Source: Takakia lepidozioides
Taxonomy: Eukaryota; Streptophyta; Takakiopsida; Takakiales; Takakiaceae
Direction: 5' to 3'
Length of the DNA: 64,000 bases
Assembly: GCA_030704615.1 (NCBI GenBank)
Contig: CM060731.1
Coordinates: forward strand, 95,026,756 to 95,090,755
In this document: one piece after another, positions 45,401 through 55,784 of the stretch
How positions within the stretch are numbered: the first letter of the stretch is position 1
Layout of the letters: the number at the start of each line of letters is the position of its first letter
Position numbers and translations under genes: made by a program
Notes under the pieces: generated by a model
Databases searched by the model: none
The model's input: only the letters and a program-made list of their open reading frames with translations
What the model was told of the DNA's origin: nothing

Positions 45401-46172
45401 CGAACTTGCTGTAGTCCAGCCCGGCCAGCTCCGAGCGGTGTCCATCCATGTGAAGCCCTCGCAGAATTTCAAGAATGGATCGAACTGCGGTGCTCGTGCT
45501 GGGAATATGACTCCCTCGTCCACTGACGTCCATTGAGGACTTGCCTGAACTCCAGGACGATCTCGGAACTTCCATGACCTCGTCGGAGTCGGACAGGTTG
45601 TGAACAACCCGGTTCTCGCTCGTCTTCATTGATGGGTTGGGCTCTGGATTTACTTCGTTGCGGACTTCTCTCTTTGAGGTACCCACTCTCTGATTTGCGG
45701 ATTGTTTCGTGGAAGGCGCCAGGATAGAAGGTGCATTTGGCGGGCAAATGAAGTCCCCAACAGCCTTGTATATGACGTTGTCCGATGGTGGAACTCACCA
45801 TTCCCTGCCATCGCCAAAATCATCGTGGAGCACAACAATACTCTCGACAACAACGCCGTTTGAGTCCTTCATTTCCTCCTCCAAAAAAACCGACCCCGGT
45901 TTCAGGTGGTATCGAACGCACAAATATTTCTCCATCACACGGCAGATGTCCCCTCTGCACGGAAATGAAGCTATATGCTCGTGAGGAGGGCAGAACACTG
46001 TAGCGCTCGGGTTTTCCGCCATGGGAGATGTGCACACAAGACTGCCAGGATGGCGTGCGGGCAAGCTCCCTGGTAGAAGGGGGATGCACCGATGGGAAGG
46101 AATGCGGTGCCGATTTGTCCGAGCGACGAAGCCTGATCCAAATCCAGGGAGCCAACTATCTAAAAAATCCAC
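42430..46172 (-). pseudogene. Mutator-like transposase with SWIM finger (subfamily A)
   Basis: Minus strand, exon 1 46172 to 43935 and exon 2 43848 to 42430, with a GT-AG intron of 86 bp at the same place as in element 2. The N-terminal exon (VMEKYLCVRYHLKPGS) leads into an acidic linker (LSDSDEVMEV). The WRKY/GCM1-like domain follows (KHDGHPWC, LRCFSPTCFHF, FKCAHCKEPPRC, IHVGSHCHK), then the DDE core (VTFDHIKQ, LMTIAICEMKGED, FMADNAQANWAAI, CGFHF) and a C-terminal SWIM finger (CNCTDFSLMEAKKG, YNPCKHLYYIYLKRL). In-frame stops lie near 45793 (after DGREW), 44891 (after AEQLV) and 44690 (after HIVSCK). The catalytic residues are preserved but the protein cannot be made in full. Confidence 0.8.
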
Positions 46173-46254
46173 AGTCAGAGTGTTAATGAACCTTGTCTCC
46201 GGAATGCGGCCCCTGGTCTTTGCGCAATAACTGCCAATGGTATGCAGTTAGAAA

Positions 46255-47890
46255 GTGGGGGGCCGCCCGGATGATGTCAGCTGAAGGGGAGAAGCCGGCA
46301 CCGGGCCGTCACATTACAACCCCCGGATGGAAATTCGGCACCGAATATCCAACAGGGGCCGCCCGGATGAAGTCGACTCGGGCGGAGAGGCCGGCACCTG
46401 TCCGACAGAGAACATCCCCCGGATTTCCATTCAGCGCCGAATTTCCATCCGGGCCCCCCCAAACGAAGTCGTGTCGGGGGGTCAGGCCAAAAAGTGGTTG
46501 ACAAAAAAACCTCCCCGGATGGAAAAACGGCGCCGAATTTACATCCGGGGCCGTTCGGATGCAGTCGGCTCGGGGGGAGAGGCCGGCACATGGCCGTCAC
46601 ATTACAACCCCCGGACGGGAATTCGGCACCGAATATCCAACAGGGGCCGCCCGGATGAAGTCGACTCGGGCGGAGAGGCTGACACCTGTCCGACAGAGAA
46701 CATCCCCCGGATTTCCATTCAGCGCCGAATTTCCATCCGGGCCCCCCCAAACGAAGTCGTGTCGGGGGGTCAGGCCAAAAAGTGGCCGACATAAAAACCT
46801 CCCTGGATGGAAAAACAGCACCGAATTTACATCCGGGGCCGTTCGGATACAGTCGGCTTGGGGGGAGAGGCCGTCACATTACAACCCCCGGACGGGAATT
46901 CGGCACCGAATATCCAACAGGGGCCGCCCGGATGAAGTTGCCTCGGGCGGAGAGGCCGGCACCTGTCCGACAGAGAACATCCCCCGGATGGAAATTCGGC
47001 GCCGAATTTCCATCCAGGCCCCCCCAAAGGAAGTCGTGTCGGGGGGTCAGGCCGAAAAGTGGCCGACATAAAAACCTCCCCGGATGGAAAAACGGCGCCG
47101 AATTTACATCCGGGGCCGTTCGGATGCAGTCGGCTCGGGGGGAGAGGCCGACACATGGCCGTCACATTACAACCCCCGGACGGGAATTCGGCACCGAATA
47201 TCCAATAGGGGCCGCCCGGATGAAGTCGCCTCGGGCGGAGAGGCCGGCACCTGTCCGACAGAGAACATCCCCCGGATGGAAATTCGGCGCCGGATTTTCA
47301 TCCAGCCCCCCCCAAAGGAAGTCGTGTCGGGGGGTCAGGCCGAAAAGTGGCCGACATAAAAACCTCCCCGGATGGAAAAACGGCGCTGAATTTACATCCG
47401 GGGCCGTTTGGATGCAGTCGGCTCGGGGGGAGAGGCCGGCACATGGCTGTCACATTACAACCCCCGGACGGGAATTCGGCACCGAATATCCAACAGGGGC
47501 CGCCCGGATGAAGTCGCCTCGGGCGGAGAGGCCGGCACCTGTCCGACAGAGAACATCCCCCGGATGGAAATTCGGCGCCAAATTTCCATCCGGGCCCCCC
47601 CAAAGGAAGTCGAGTCGGGGGGTCAGGCCGAAAAGTGGCCGACATAAAAACCTTCCCGGATGGAAAAACGGCGCCGAACTTACATCCGGGGCCGTTCGGA
47701 TGCAGTCAGCTCGGGAGGAGAGGCCGGCACCTGGCCGTCACATTACAACCCCCGGACGGAAATTCGGCACCGAATATCCAACTGGGGGCGCCCGGATAAC
47801 GTGGACTTGGGCGGAGGGGATGGAAAACCGGTGCCGAATTTCCATTCGGCATGTAATCGCAATCGCGGCCAGATGGAATTTCGGCAACGA
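46255..47890. repeat. 288-bp palindromic array of element 3
   Basis: Five to six units; starts near 47084, 47372 and 47660 are 288 bp apart. The unit matches that at 1425-2652 and 9664-10720 (AAATTCGGCGCCGAATTT type). Apparent ORFs through it are periodicity artefacts. Confidence 0.9.
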
Positions 47891-48054
47891 ATTTCCATGT
47901 AGGAACTAAGAGGGATGGAAAAGAAGCAAGGAATTTCTCTCTACCAGTCGAGAATTCCCTGAAAAACGTGTCTAAAAGTGGACTTCAGCCACCAAACTTA
48001 AGGTTTAGTGTCTTTTTAGACCAAAAAACCAAGCGGCCACGCTCAGAATTACCT

Positions 48055-48450
48055 GCAGGATGGTAATTCGGCGCTTCGACTTACCTGGCGGATGGAAATT
48101 CGGCGCCGAATTTCCATCCGGCCGCGCTCCGAGTTACCTGCTTGATGGAAATCCAGCGCCGGATTTCCATCCGGCCGCGCTCCGAATTACCTGCATGACG
48201 GAAATTCGGTGCCGGATTTCCATCCATCCGCGCTTTGAGTTACCTGCAGGATGGAAATTCTGCGCCGGATTTCCATCCATCCGCTCTCCGAATTACCTGC
48301 ATGACGGAAAGACGGCGCTCCGACTTACCTGGCGGACGGAAATTCGGTGCCGGATTTCCATCCATCCGCTTTTTGAATTACCTGCATGACGGAAATTCGG
48401 CGCTCCGACTTACCTGGCAGATGGAAATTCGGCGCCGAGGGCTTCGTTGC
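48055..48450. repeat. Second palindromic array of element 3
   Basis: Same unit as 10860-11395 but with fewer copies, so the copy number differs between elements. Confidence 0.85.
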
Positions 48451-48748
48451 GTCATACTTCATTCGACATTTAATTGCGTAGTTGGGCATTAAATGTCCTC
48501 CGCCGTCGGTTTTGATTCGTGATGGCGACAGAGGGATTCCGCGCTTGCTTCCTCGATACGTCTTGGAAACCTAATGCTAAACTTGGATGAAGTTCTATTC
48601 GAGGCATGTACGCAAAAATACTGAGATCTTTTTTCTTTTGCTGGGACTTATGCCGCGTGAAGGGCGTGGCTCTCCTGAGAGAGACCCCACATCCAGACCG
48701 CGGCGGAAGTTGAAGGCTTTGTACTACGGGCGACGGCCAACCTCTCGC
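48451..48748 (+). promoter_or_regulatory. Putative promoter/5' leader of the element 3 methyltransferase gene
   Basis: Nearly identical to 11396-11695. An upstream open frame covers part of it (from 48587) but is probably leader. No TATA box identified. Confidence 0.35.
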
Positions 48749-51700
48749 ATGGCCAAACTTAAGCTCCAGCAGGAGATTCCAGTGTCTTGCTCACAACCCG
48801 CGCCAACTGAAGCCGAGTACTCCCAGGCAAGCCACTTCCGCTTTCGCTTTGTTGTTTACTTCGTTTTTTGGTTTGTTTTCGCATCTTCAGCCTGGCATCG
48901 CTGGAAGCATATGGTTGCATCGCAAAAGCAGTAGCTGTTGAGAAGAATGATCAAGGTCAGAGTGGTTAAAAATTAAGGAAATCCATGCTGAGCTGAGAAG
49001 ATTGTCTGAGCAGATGAAGTGCCTTCAAAACATTTCACCCTGTTTTCCCGTCTTATGGAATTCGTGTTCATTTGTTCATCGTGTTACATGTTACCGGTTG
49101 AGTGAACCTTAGATAGTTTGCAATGCGTGTGCAAACCCGGCAGCTCTTGAGAAGGCTGCTTGTGCATGTCATTCTTAGGCATTGGTTGGATTTGTTTTCA
49201 TTGTTGTTCCACAATTGTTGCGATGGTGGTTGCGCTGCTCATTGCGATGGTGGTTTTCATTCCGATGTTGGTTCTCACAATTTTCGGGAATGACAGAGTG
49301 ACGACGAGCCCGGCACACTGGTGGTATCATCGACAGCTCCAACTCATCGCATGTTTGGATCGCCCAACTTGGGGCGAGAGGGCAAACTAAAACCTTTTGT
49401 TGGTGGACGGGAGGACCTGCAGCGAGAGTACGACAGAATAGGCATTGGGTAGGTTGGTGCAGGCGGCATGGCAGGTGAAGGGCGCGAGGACGTGAGGACA
49501 GCAAATCCGGCAATGGAGGTTGTTGATGCACATGCAGTAGGGCCCGCCCACGCAAAGAATAAGAAGAAAGCCAAGCACATGCAATCCCCGGCGAGAGAGC
49601 TGTCACGGGCTGCGGAGGGGGGAGTGAGCAGTGCGCGCGAGGGTGTCAGTTCTCCTCAATCAAAGGTGGTCGTCCTGGAGGGCTCCCCTGCTGCTAGCCC
49701 TAGTAAGAAACAGAAAGCCCGTGAGAGGGCAAAAGAGAGGGCAAAAGAACAGGCGAGACAAAAGGCTAGCCAGGAGGAAAGAGAAAAGACCACTGAAGAG
49801 GCCAGGGGTGCCGAAATGACAGATGCCCATGTAAGCGAGGGACGCACAGAGACGGTGGATCCCTCCAAGACACCACAAAGAGGCAGTAACACACCGGTTA
49901 CACCATCGCGGACAAGAGCAGCCTCCGCAATTACCCATACGGTGGAGAGTGGAGGAGAGGAAAATTTGTAAGTCATTTCATTGCGAATCCTCATATTTGT
50001 TCAAAATTCCCATTTCAGTATTGTTTGATGGAAATGTGGCATTGCAGGGTGACTGAGAATGCCTTCATTGCCACCAACTTGTCCCATATGCTCTTCCGAG
50101 TGAAGGATGTCGGGAAGCAGGGGGTGCAAGAGTTTGCCAATTCGCTCAGTGCCGACCTCCTGCGCAAGTCGGAGGCAAAGGTAGACAGAACCTGGTATAG
50201 GCTGAGCATGGACGCCATGGTGGACTACATATTTCGGGTAAAGCTCCTGACAGTTTTGTTGAGCTAATCTGTCTCTCCTCCCCCAATAGAAGAAATTGTG
50301 TTGAGTAGGATCTCTAATCTTATGTGCGCATTCTTGACAGACAAAAATTCAACAAGATTTGGCACATGCGCGGAGGTTCTACATGGAGTCAGAGGAGAAG
50401 AATCTAACCCTCCCGGCACTCGAATCGTATCTCAAAGCTGCGGAGGCCAGGGCCCGCATAAAGTACAAGTCGCGGATGGTAAAGTACGTGGCCATAGCTG
50501 ATCCCGCCCTTGGTGCCGACTTTCTGGTGGAGGTGGGGAAGCACTACTCCCGCGCTCTGAAGCCCACGATGACATTGGAGAAGCTCCATCGTCTAGCCAC
50601 ATCCTGTGTGGATGCAACAGAAAAGGTGATACATTCTTAACCAAATTGTGGTGGCAACAACTCGTTTTTGTGGTGTTTGGCGCTTACGAATATGCTGGGT
50701 GGTTGGACAGACCCGGTGGATCCAAATCTGGAATGGTTCCCAAAGTACAAGGGACATGTGGAGCTTCCCCAAACCGGACAAACTGTCTGACCCGACATTC
50801 AACATGTGGATGAACCGCATGATATGGTGGTTTTAGGTACTTCCCCACGCTTCATTTGGCGCTTCTACTCTTGTAGGGGGTGGATTCATTGTATTTTTTC
50901 AGGAAAGCGATCTGATGGAGAATCTCCATAGGTGACGACGAATGCGCAAGAGCAGCTGGACACACAAGCACATCAGTTCAAGATGGAGATTTCTCCTGTA
51001 GCAGAGAGCCTACGCGACTATGTGACGAGGTACTTTCTGCTGTACAAAACCGACCTATTCTTTCGGGAGATACCCCACGCCCGCCGGAGCCACGAGTTCA
51101 CCGACCAGCCGAACGCGGACAAAGCAGCAATGCGCCTTTTGTACAGGTACATACGCGATGCCTTCCTTTCAAGTCCTTGCATTTCAAGATGTTAGAGGCC
51201 TCATGTGGCGCATAAAAATTAGTCCTTGGAAAAATGACGCCGAATTTCCAGTTCAGGGCTCCCAAAATGGCTAAGTCCCTAGGGTGGCTAGCACCGAAAA
51301 CCGAAATTTGGCGCCATTTTTCCAATTCCAGGGCCAGTCAGTTCAGGGACTTAGGCATTTTTGGCCCGGACCTGGGAAAATGGCGCCAAATTTCCAGTTC
51401 AGGGCTCCCAAAATGGCTAAGTCCCTAGGTTGGTTGACACCGAAAACCAAAAATCGGCGCCATTTTTCCAATTCCAAGGCTAGTCAGTTCAGGGACTTAG
51501 CCATTTTTGGCCCGGACCTGGGAAAATGGCGCCGAATTTCCAGTTCAGGGCTCCCAAAATGGCTGTCCCTAGCGTGGCTAGCACCGAAAACCGAAATTCG
51601 GCGCCATTTTTCCAGTTCTAGGCCCAGTCAGTTCCGCCCCAACTTGGGAAAATGGTGCCGAATTTCCAGTTCAGGGACCTCATTCTGTGTTTTTCATGAA

Positions 51701-54070
51701 TGCAGGTACTGCAAGTTCTCCCTTTTGGAGAAAGGTCATCTGTCTTTCGAGCCACCATTCTTCCTGGCATGGAGGAACCCTGGGGCTGACTCCATGTACA
51801 CTGACGTTATTGTGAAGGAGTGGCATCTGGAACATTTGCATTATTGCCCTTGGTATGTGGACCTTCCGCCCGGCTCGCTCGACCCATCCGAGTTTCAATT
51901 GAAGCTGGATGCTGAGGCCCGACGAAACCGGGCTCCGCTGCCTCCGCTGGGTCCAAAAGAGGCAAAAGCGCTTGCGAACTCCAGGAAAGCGGCAGAGCTT
52001 GCTCATGCAGGAATTCAGGAGAAATTGAATGAGAAGAATAAAGGCCAAAGGAAAAGGACAAGGAAACATGTGAGTACAATAACACCCAAAAAACAGAAAA
52101 CCATCGGGGCATCGGAGGAGACGCAGGAGGGGACCCAAGGGAGTGACTCGGACGACAACTTTGTTCAAGGTCCTGCGACTGCTGCTGCTACTACCAAGTC
52201 ACCGGTCGTCCGGGTTCCCAAGTCAGTTCGGAGTGGGACTGGCTCTGCCAAGAAGTTGGCATTTGAGGGCGAGCCTACACGGCGGTATTCGGCGGTGACG
52301 TTTACGCTTAGGCCAAAGCTAGAACCTCCAACCATCATCCAATGAGTCAATGAGAGCTTCCTTGACGCTCTCGCTGCCAGGGCAAAGAAGGTGGCACACA
52401 ATAAGTCTCTGGCGGAGCAGAAGGGGAAAGCCAAGAAGAGGGCTGCTGGTACAGAGCCTAAAGACACCCCTGGTTTTGAAGCCATGATGGAATTCTTCAC
52501 AGCTGTGAGCACGGATTGCAAGAGCACTCGGGGGGGGGGGGGGGGGGGGGTTGAGGTGGAGAGAGCTTGCGATATGATTCTCCTCGACATCCAGATGGAG
52601 AGCTGCTGGAGGGCCTGGATGGTGTGCCCAACTGGAACAGGTTTACTGAGGACTACTGGAAAGCCGGGTTTGGGCTGGCGGGGATGATCCTGGATGACGG
52701 TGGATGTGTGGTTGTCCTTGCCACAAGAGGGAAGACCACAGAGAATGCGGTGGCAAGATGGACACCAAAAAGAGTCACCCCGGTCCTCCTCAGAACATGG
52801 TTCTGCATCAATACACAGGGGTTGCGAACAGAGGGCCAAAGTATAAGTTATCAATCTATTTCATTCACCTCATATTGTGGTGTATCTAAACTAGATCCCG
52901 GAGTTAATCCCTCTATTGTTGGATGTGCAGACATTGGTGTTTGAGGCATATTGCTTTGTGAAGAGAGGGTCTACGTTCAAATTCCGCAATGACGGTCGTC
53001 TTGTTGATGCCGCTGTGGACCCTGTTACCTACGATGTCCTCTACAACTATGTGCCCCACTCCAGTATGCCGAAGGACACAAAGACAGGCAAACCGTGGCG
53101 GTACAGCCGGACCCGGAGCCCTGCTTTCATCCAAACCCTCATGGAGACGTGCTCGGATGTCCCAGGGCGGATTCTTGACCTCACATGTGGCACGGGTAAG
53201 CCTTCACTTGCTGAGTTTGTCCCCTGGCCCGATTGCAATTGCATGCCGCAAGCTATTAACCGCCCGCTTTGTTCCTCAGGTGCTTCAATGTGGGCAGGGA
53301 CGTTGTCCGATAGGCATGTGTTCGCCTTCGAACCAGATACTGCCCTCCACAACTCGGAACTTGCAGCGGCTGAACGTCTGCCCAAAGAGGAAGAGGCACC
53401 CTCGGAGGATGAGGAAAAATCCGAGAAGGAGCAGGGGGAGGAACAAGTTGGGATCGAGGCCGAGGAGCCCCCGGTTTACGAGTGAGTGGTCGCATTGTAA
53501 GTTGCCTCCAGATTTCATGAGGCACCTCCCTTCGCTCTCTTATTTCATTGAAAACCCTTTCTGCTTCTGCTGGTATTGACATTCTTGAAGTGGATTTGTT
53601 CTTATTGTAGGATGTCAAGTACTGCAGGAGGGACGTCTACACCGGAGTTCATGGGCAGGAGGAACGTGCCTTTTTTTGCCAGGGACGATTTCATGCCTAG
53701 TCCAGAAAGAGACTACATCCTTCCTACTTATGCTGCCCGGCTTGCTTCGGTGTCCATTAGGAGGTCTTCCGAACCTAGTCGTGTACAGCAGATTTTAGAC
53801 GAGGCAAGCCTCAAGAAAATGAAGATGAGGGAGGAGGCAGCAGATATTAGAGCCCGTCAGGCTCGTAGATTTGTCTTGGATTCTACTGAGGAAAGTGGGG
53901 GAGAAGAGGCAGAAGATTCCCAGGAGGTGAGGTGGACAGTCCCCCAAGGAGAGGACGGAATTTTTGAGAGGCATAGTGCAACCGATGCATCACAGAGCTC
54001 GGAGGATGGGGGGGATGAGGGGGATGAGGAAGAAGGAGGGCCAAGTTCCTCGGAAGGCGTAGGAGAGTAG
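48749..54070 (+). pseudogene. ParB-methyltransferase gene lacking the ParB domain (element 3)
   Basis: Exons: 48749 to about 48826 (MAKLKLQQ), about 49464-49968, 50048-50237, 50341-50625, about 50711-50836, about 50932-51147, 51706-52842, about 52929-53194, 53280-53482, 53611-54070. Exon 2 stops at THTVESGGEE and joins directly to the following intron, so the roughly 250 residues containing the ParB signature, present in the inverted copy at 14357-15270, are deleted. The methyltransferase half keeps the split motif I (ILDLTCGTG then GASMWAGTLSDRH). A run of 21 G in frame precedes VEVERACDM. One base is missing in the motif IV region, so DIPDG reads DIQME, and a TGA follows PTIIQ. The final exon ends in an acidic tail at TAG 54068-54070. 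Confidence 0.75.
51225..51695. repeat. Intron-5 palindromic array of element 3
   Basis: Four to five units of the GGGAAAATGGCGCCGAATTT and CTAAGTCCCTAGGGTGGCTA repeat, in the equivalent intron of all subfamily-A copies. Confidence 0.85.
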
Positions 54071-54133
54071 TTCCCATTCCTGCTATGTCAGTTAGGACAC
54101 ACTTGTATAGACGTGGCTTGCCACAAAATTTGC

Positions 54134-54139
54134 AATAAA
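54134..54139 (+). terminator. Polyadenylation signal AATAAA
   Basis: AATAAA, 64 bp past the stop codon of the methyltransferase gene, at the same place as in element 1. Confidence 0.65.
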
Positions 54140-54219
54140 ATGTTGCATTTCATTGCTATGACGAGTCCACATGACCCTATTTCCGTGCCTCCTAATCCTA
54201 TTTCCGTGGACACACAATG

Positions 54220-54280
54220 GCCCGCTCATGCTTTTTTTTTTTCCGCTCATGCTCATGCCGCTCATGAAATAGCAGCCCCC
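54220..54280 (-). repeat. Right TIR and CATGAGC repeats of element 3
   Basis: Reading inward from 54280: GGGGGCTGCTATTTCATGAG, two further CATGAGC copies, a run of A, then another. Identical in the TIR to the element-1 end at 17177. Confidence 0.9.
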
Positions 54281-54289
54281 CACAATGAG
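54281..54289. repeat. Target-site duplication of element 3, right (CACAATGAG)
   Basis: Exact copy of 41702-41710. Confidence 0.95.
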
Positions 54290-54570
54290 TGGTCATATTT
54301 TGGGGCCTGTTCTTGCCCATCCTCATTATTTTAATCCTCTCCTTCAATATTTCATCCATCCATCATTCATCCACCATGGATGAAATATTGGAAACGTCAG
54401 ATAGCTTGACAATGAGCATCCAAACTTTTCTGGCCTCTTGTTCATGCAAGAATCCCTAAGTAAGATTCATGATGACTCACCCAGCCTTTTATTTCACCTC
54501 TTCTTCAATAAGAAAACCTCAGTAACTTTCACAATGACCATTCCATGTTTTCTATACCTCTTTTTTTAAG
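54290..54570. repeat. T-rich tandem array, right of element 3
   Basis: Degenerate continuation of the array at 40890-41710 (ATTCATGATGACTCACC, CACCTCTTCTTCAATAA). Confidence 0.7.
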
Positions 54571-54844
54571 CGCTATAACTGCTTCCACGACAATAGGACC
54601 CTCTCTAAACAGAGGACTCGGGTATGGGGCCTGCTTCTTCCTCCACTAAACCCCTGGGCTCACGCTTAGAGGGCAAAGCGGAGCCGAGCTCCTGGGCTCA
54701 CGCGGCTAGGCTCACACCGTAGCTGCGCTCCTTGAACTTGCAGTAACATTGATGGAGTTCACGGTATCAGCAAGTGTCTGGTTTATGCTAGCTACCCGGA
54801 GCCTGTCCAATATTTCCTTCGCCGGCGGGTGGGAGCCATAAAGG
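54571..54844. other. Spacer without recognised features
   Basis: Contains two GGGCTCACGC-type direct repeats near 54655-54710. Nothing else seen, and no CATGAGC-type TIR for the element to the right. Confidence 0.4.
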
Positions 54845-55764
54845 CTATTGGTGTGGGGAGTGAAGTCCACATTGTGACCAAATATTGGAATCTGACCCCT
54901 GTTGCACCATTGCGTGTACACAAAGGTTCTTGCAGGTGATCTGGGCCATGCCCTCGTGTTTGATCAGTTTAGACGAAGGGACATAGCAGGAGTGAACATG
55001 TTCCATGTTTGCCTTACCCATTATGTTGCGGAGAGCTGCTTCAGTGTCAGCCTGCGAGTGTAGAACGTTCAGATTTTTTACCATCACCAAGAGGGCATCT
55101 CTCTCTGCAATGATTTCCTGTTGCGTTGCTTTGATGCCCGTCATGCTAAGCTTTCTTGTGCGTAGTAGCGGCTTGATGATTGTGTGCTCAATTCGTACTC
55201 CTTTGTCCATCATCCACTTCTTGGTATCTTCCGCAGCCAAGTATATGAAGCCAAATCTGGTCTCAGGGAGTGGTTTTTGAATATATAAGATTTTGAATTC
55301 ATCCCCATGCATGAATGTTTCCATAATGAAGTACATAGAATGCTCAAGTATCTGATTATACCTTGTAGGATATCATTCGCTATGTAGAGGGACAAGTAGT
55401 CGGCTAATGCTGTCATGTCAAATGCTTTCTCTACTTTTCCCTGGATGTAGTTGCCAGAAGCCATTTGCATCACGAATGCCCGATTTCCATGGAGGAGTGT
55501 GATCCCATCCGTAGCGGGGTGTAGAAGTTCGACTTTCAAGAGTCCAGACCACATCTTGGTGGCGTGTTTGGTGTAGGCAGTGATTGGGGAGAGGAGAGTG
55601 TTGCCAAGAGGGATGCTCATCTCCTCGAACCGCTTCCTTGCTCTATATAATCTCTCATCTAATACGCAAGGCTCCCCCACCCACTCCCAACCACTCACCA
55701 CAACGTCCCCCCCACCTTCTCCATACAATGATGACAATAATAATGCGTACATCATTGAAGCCAT
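54845..55764 (-). pseudogene. Hypothetical protein replacing the transposase C terminus
   Basis: Two minus-strand frames join by a one-base shift near 55340: from MASMMYALLL (about 55764) through KMWSGLLKVELLHP and FVMQMASGNYIQGK, then ETFMHGDEFKILYIQ, TRFGFIYLAAEDTKKWM and a helical tail. The second half has an RRM-like pattern of alternating strands (RFGFIYLAAED), reminiscent of Gag/ORF1 proteins of retroelements, but I cannot name a family. It begins exactly where similarity to the transposase ends (about 55785), on the same strand, suggesting insertion or read-through fusion. Confidence 0.35.
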
Positions 55765-55784
55765 ACTAGGAGTCAAAACCCAAA

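Larger units (their letters stand above)
41711..54280 (+). mobile_element. Complete Mutator-like transposon carrying a ParB-methyltransferase gene, subfamily A (element 3)
   Basis: A 12.57-kb unit with 21-bp imperfect TIRs (left GAGGTTAGCTATTTCATGAG; right reversed GGGGGCTGCTATTTCATGAG), CATGAGC subterminal repeats and a perfect 9-bp TSD. Left to right: transposase on minus (42430-46172), 288-bp array (46255-47890), second array (48055-48450), methyltransferase gene on plus (48749-54070), polyadenylation signal and right TIR. Both genes carry inactivating changes, so the copy is structurally complete but probably not autonomous. Confidence 0.93.
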
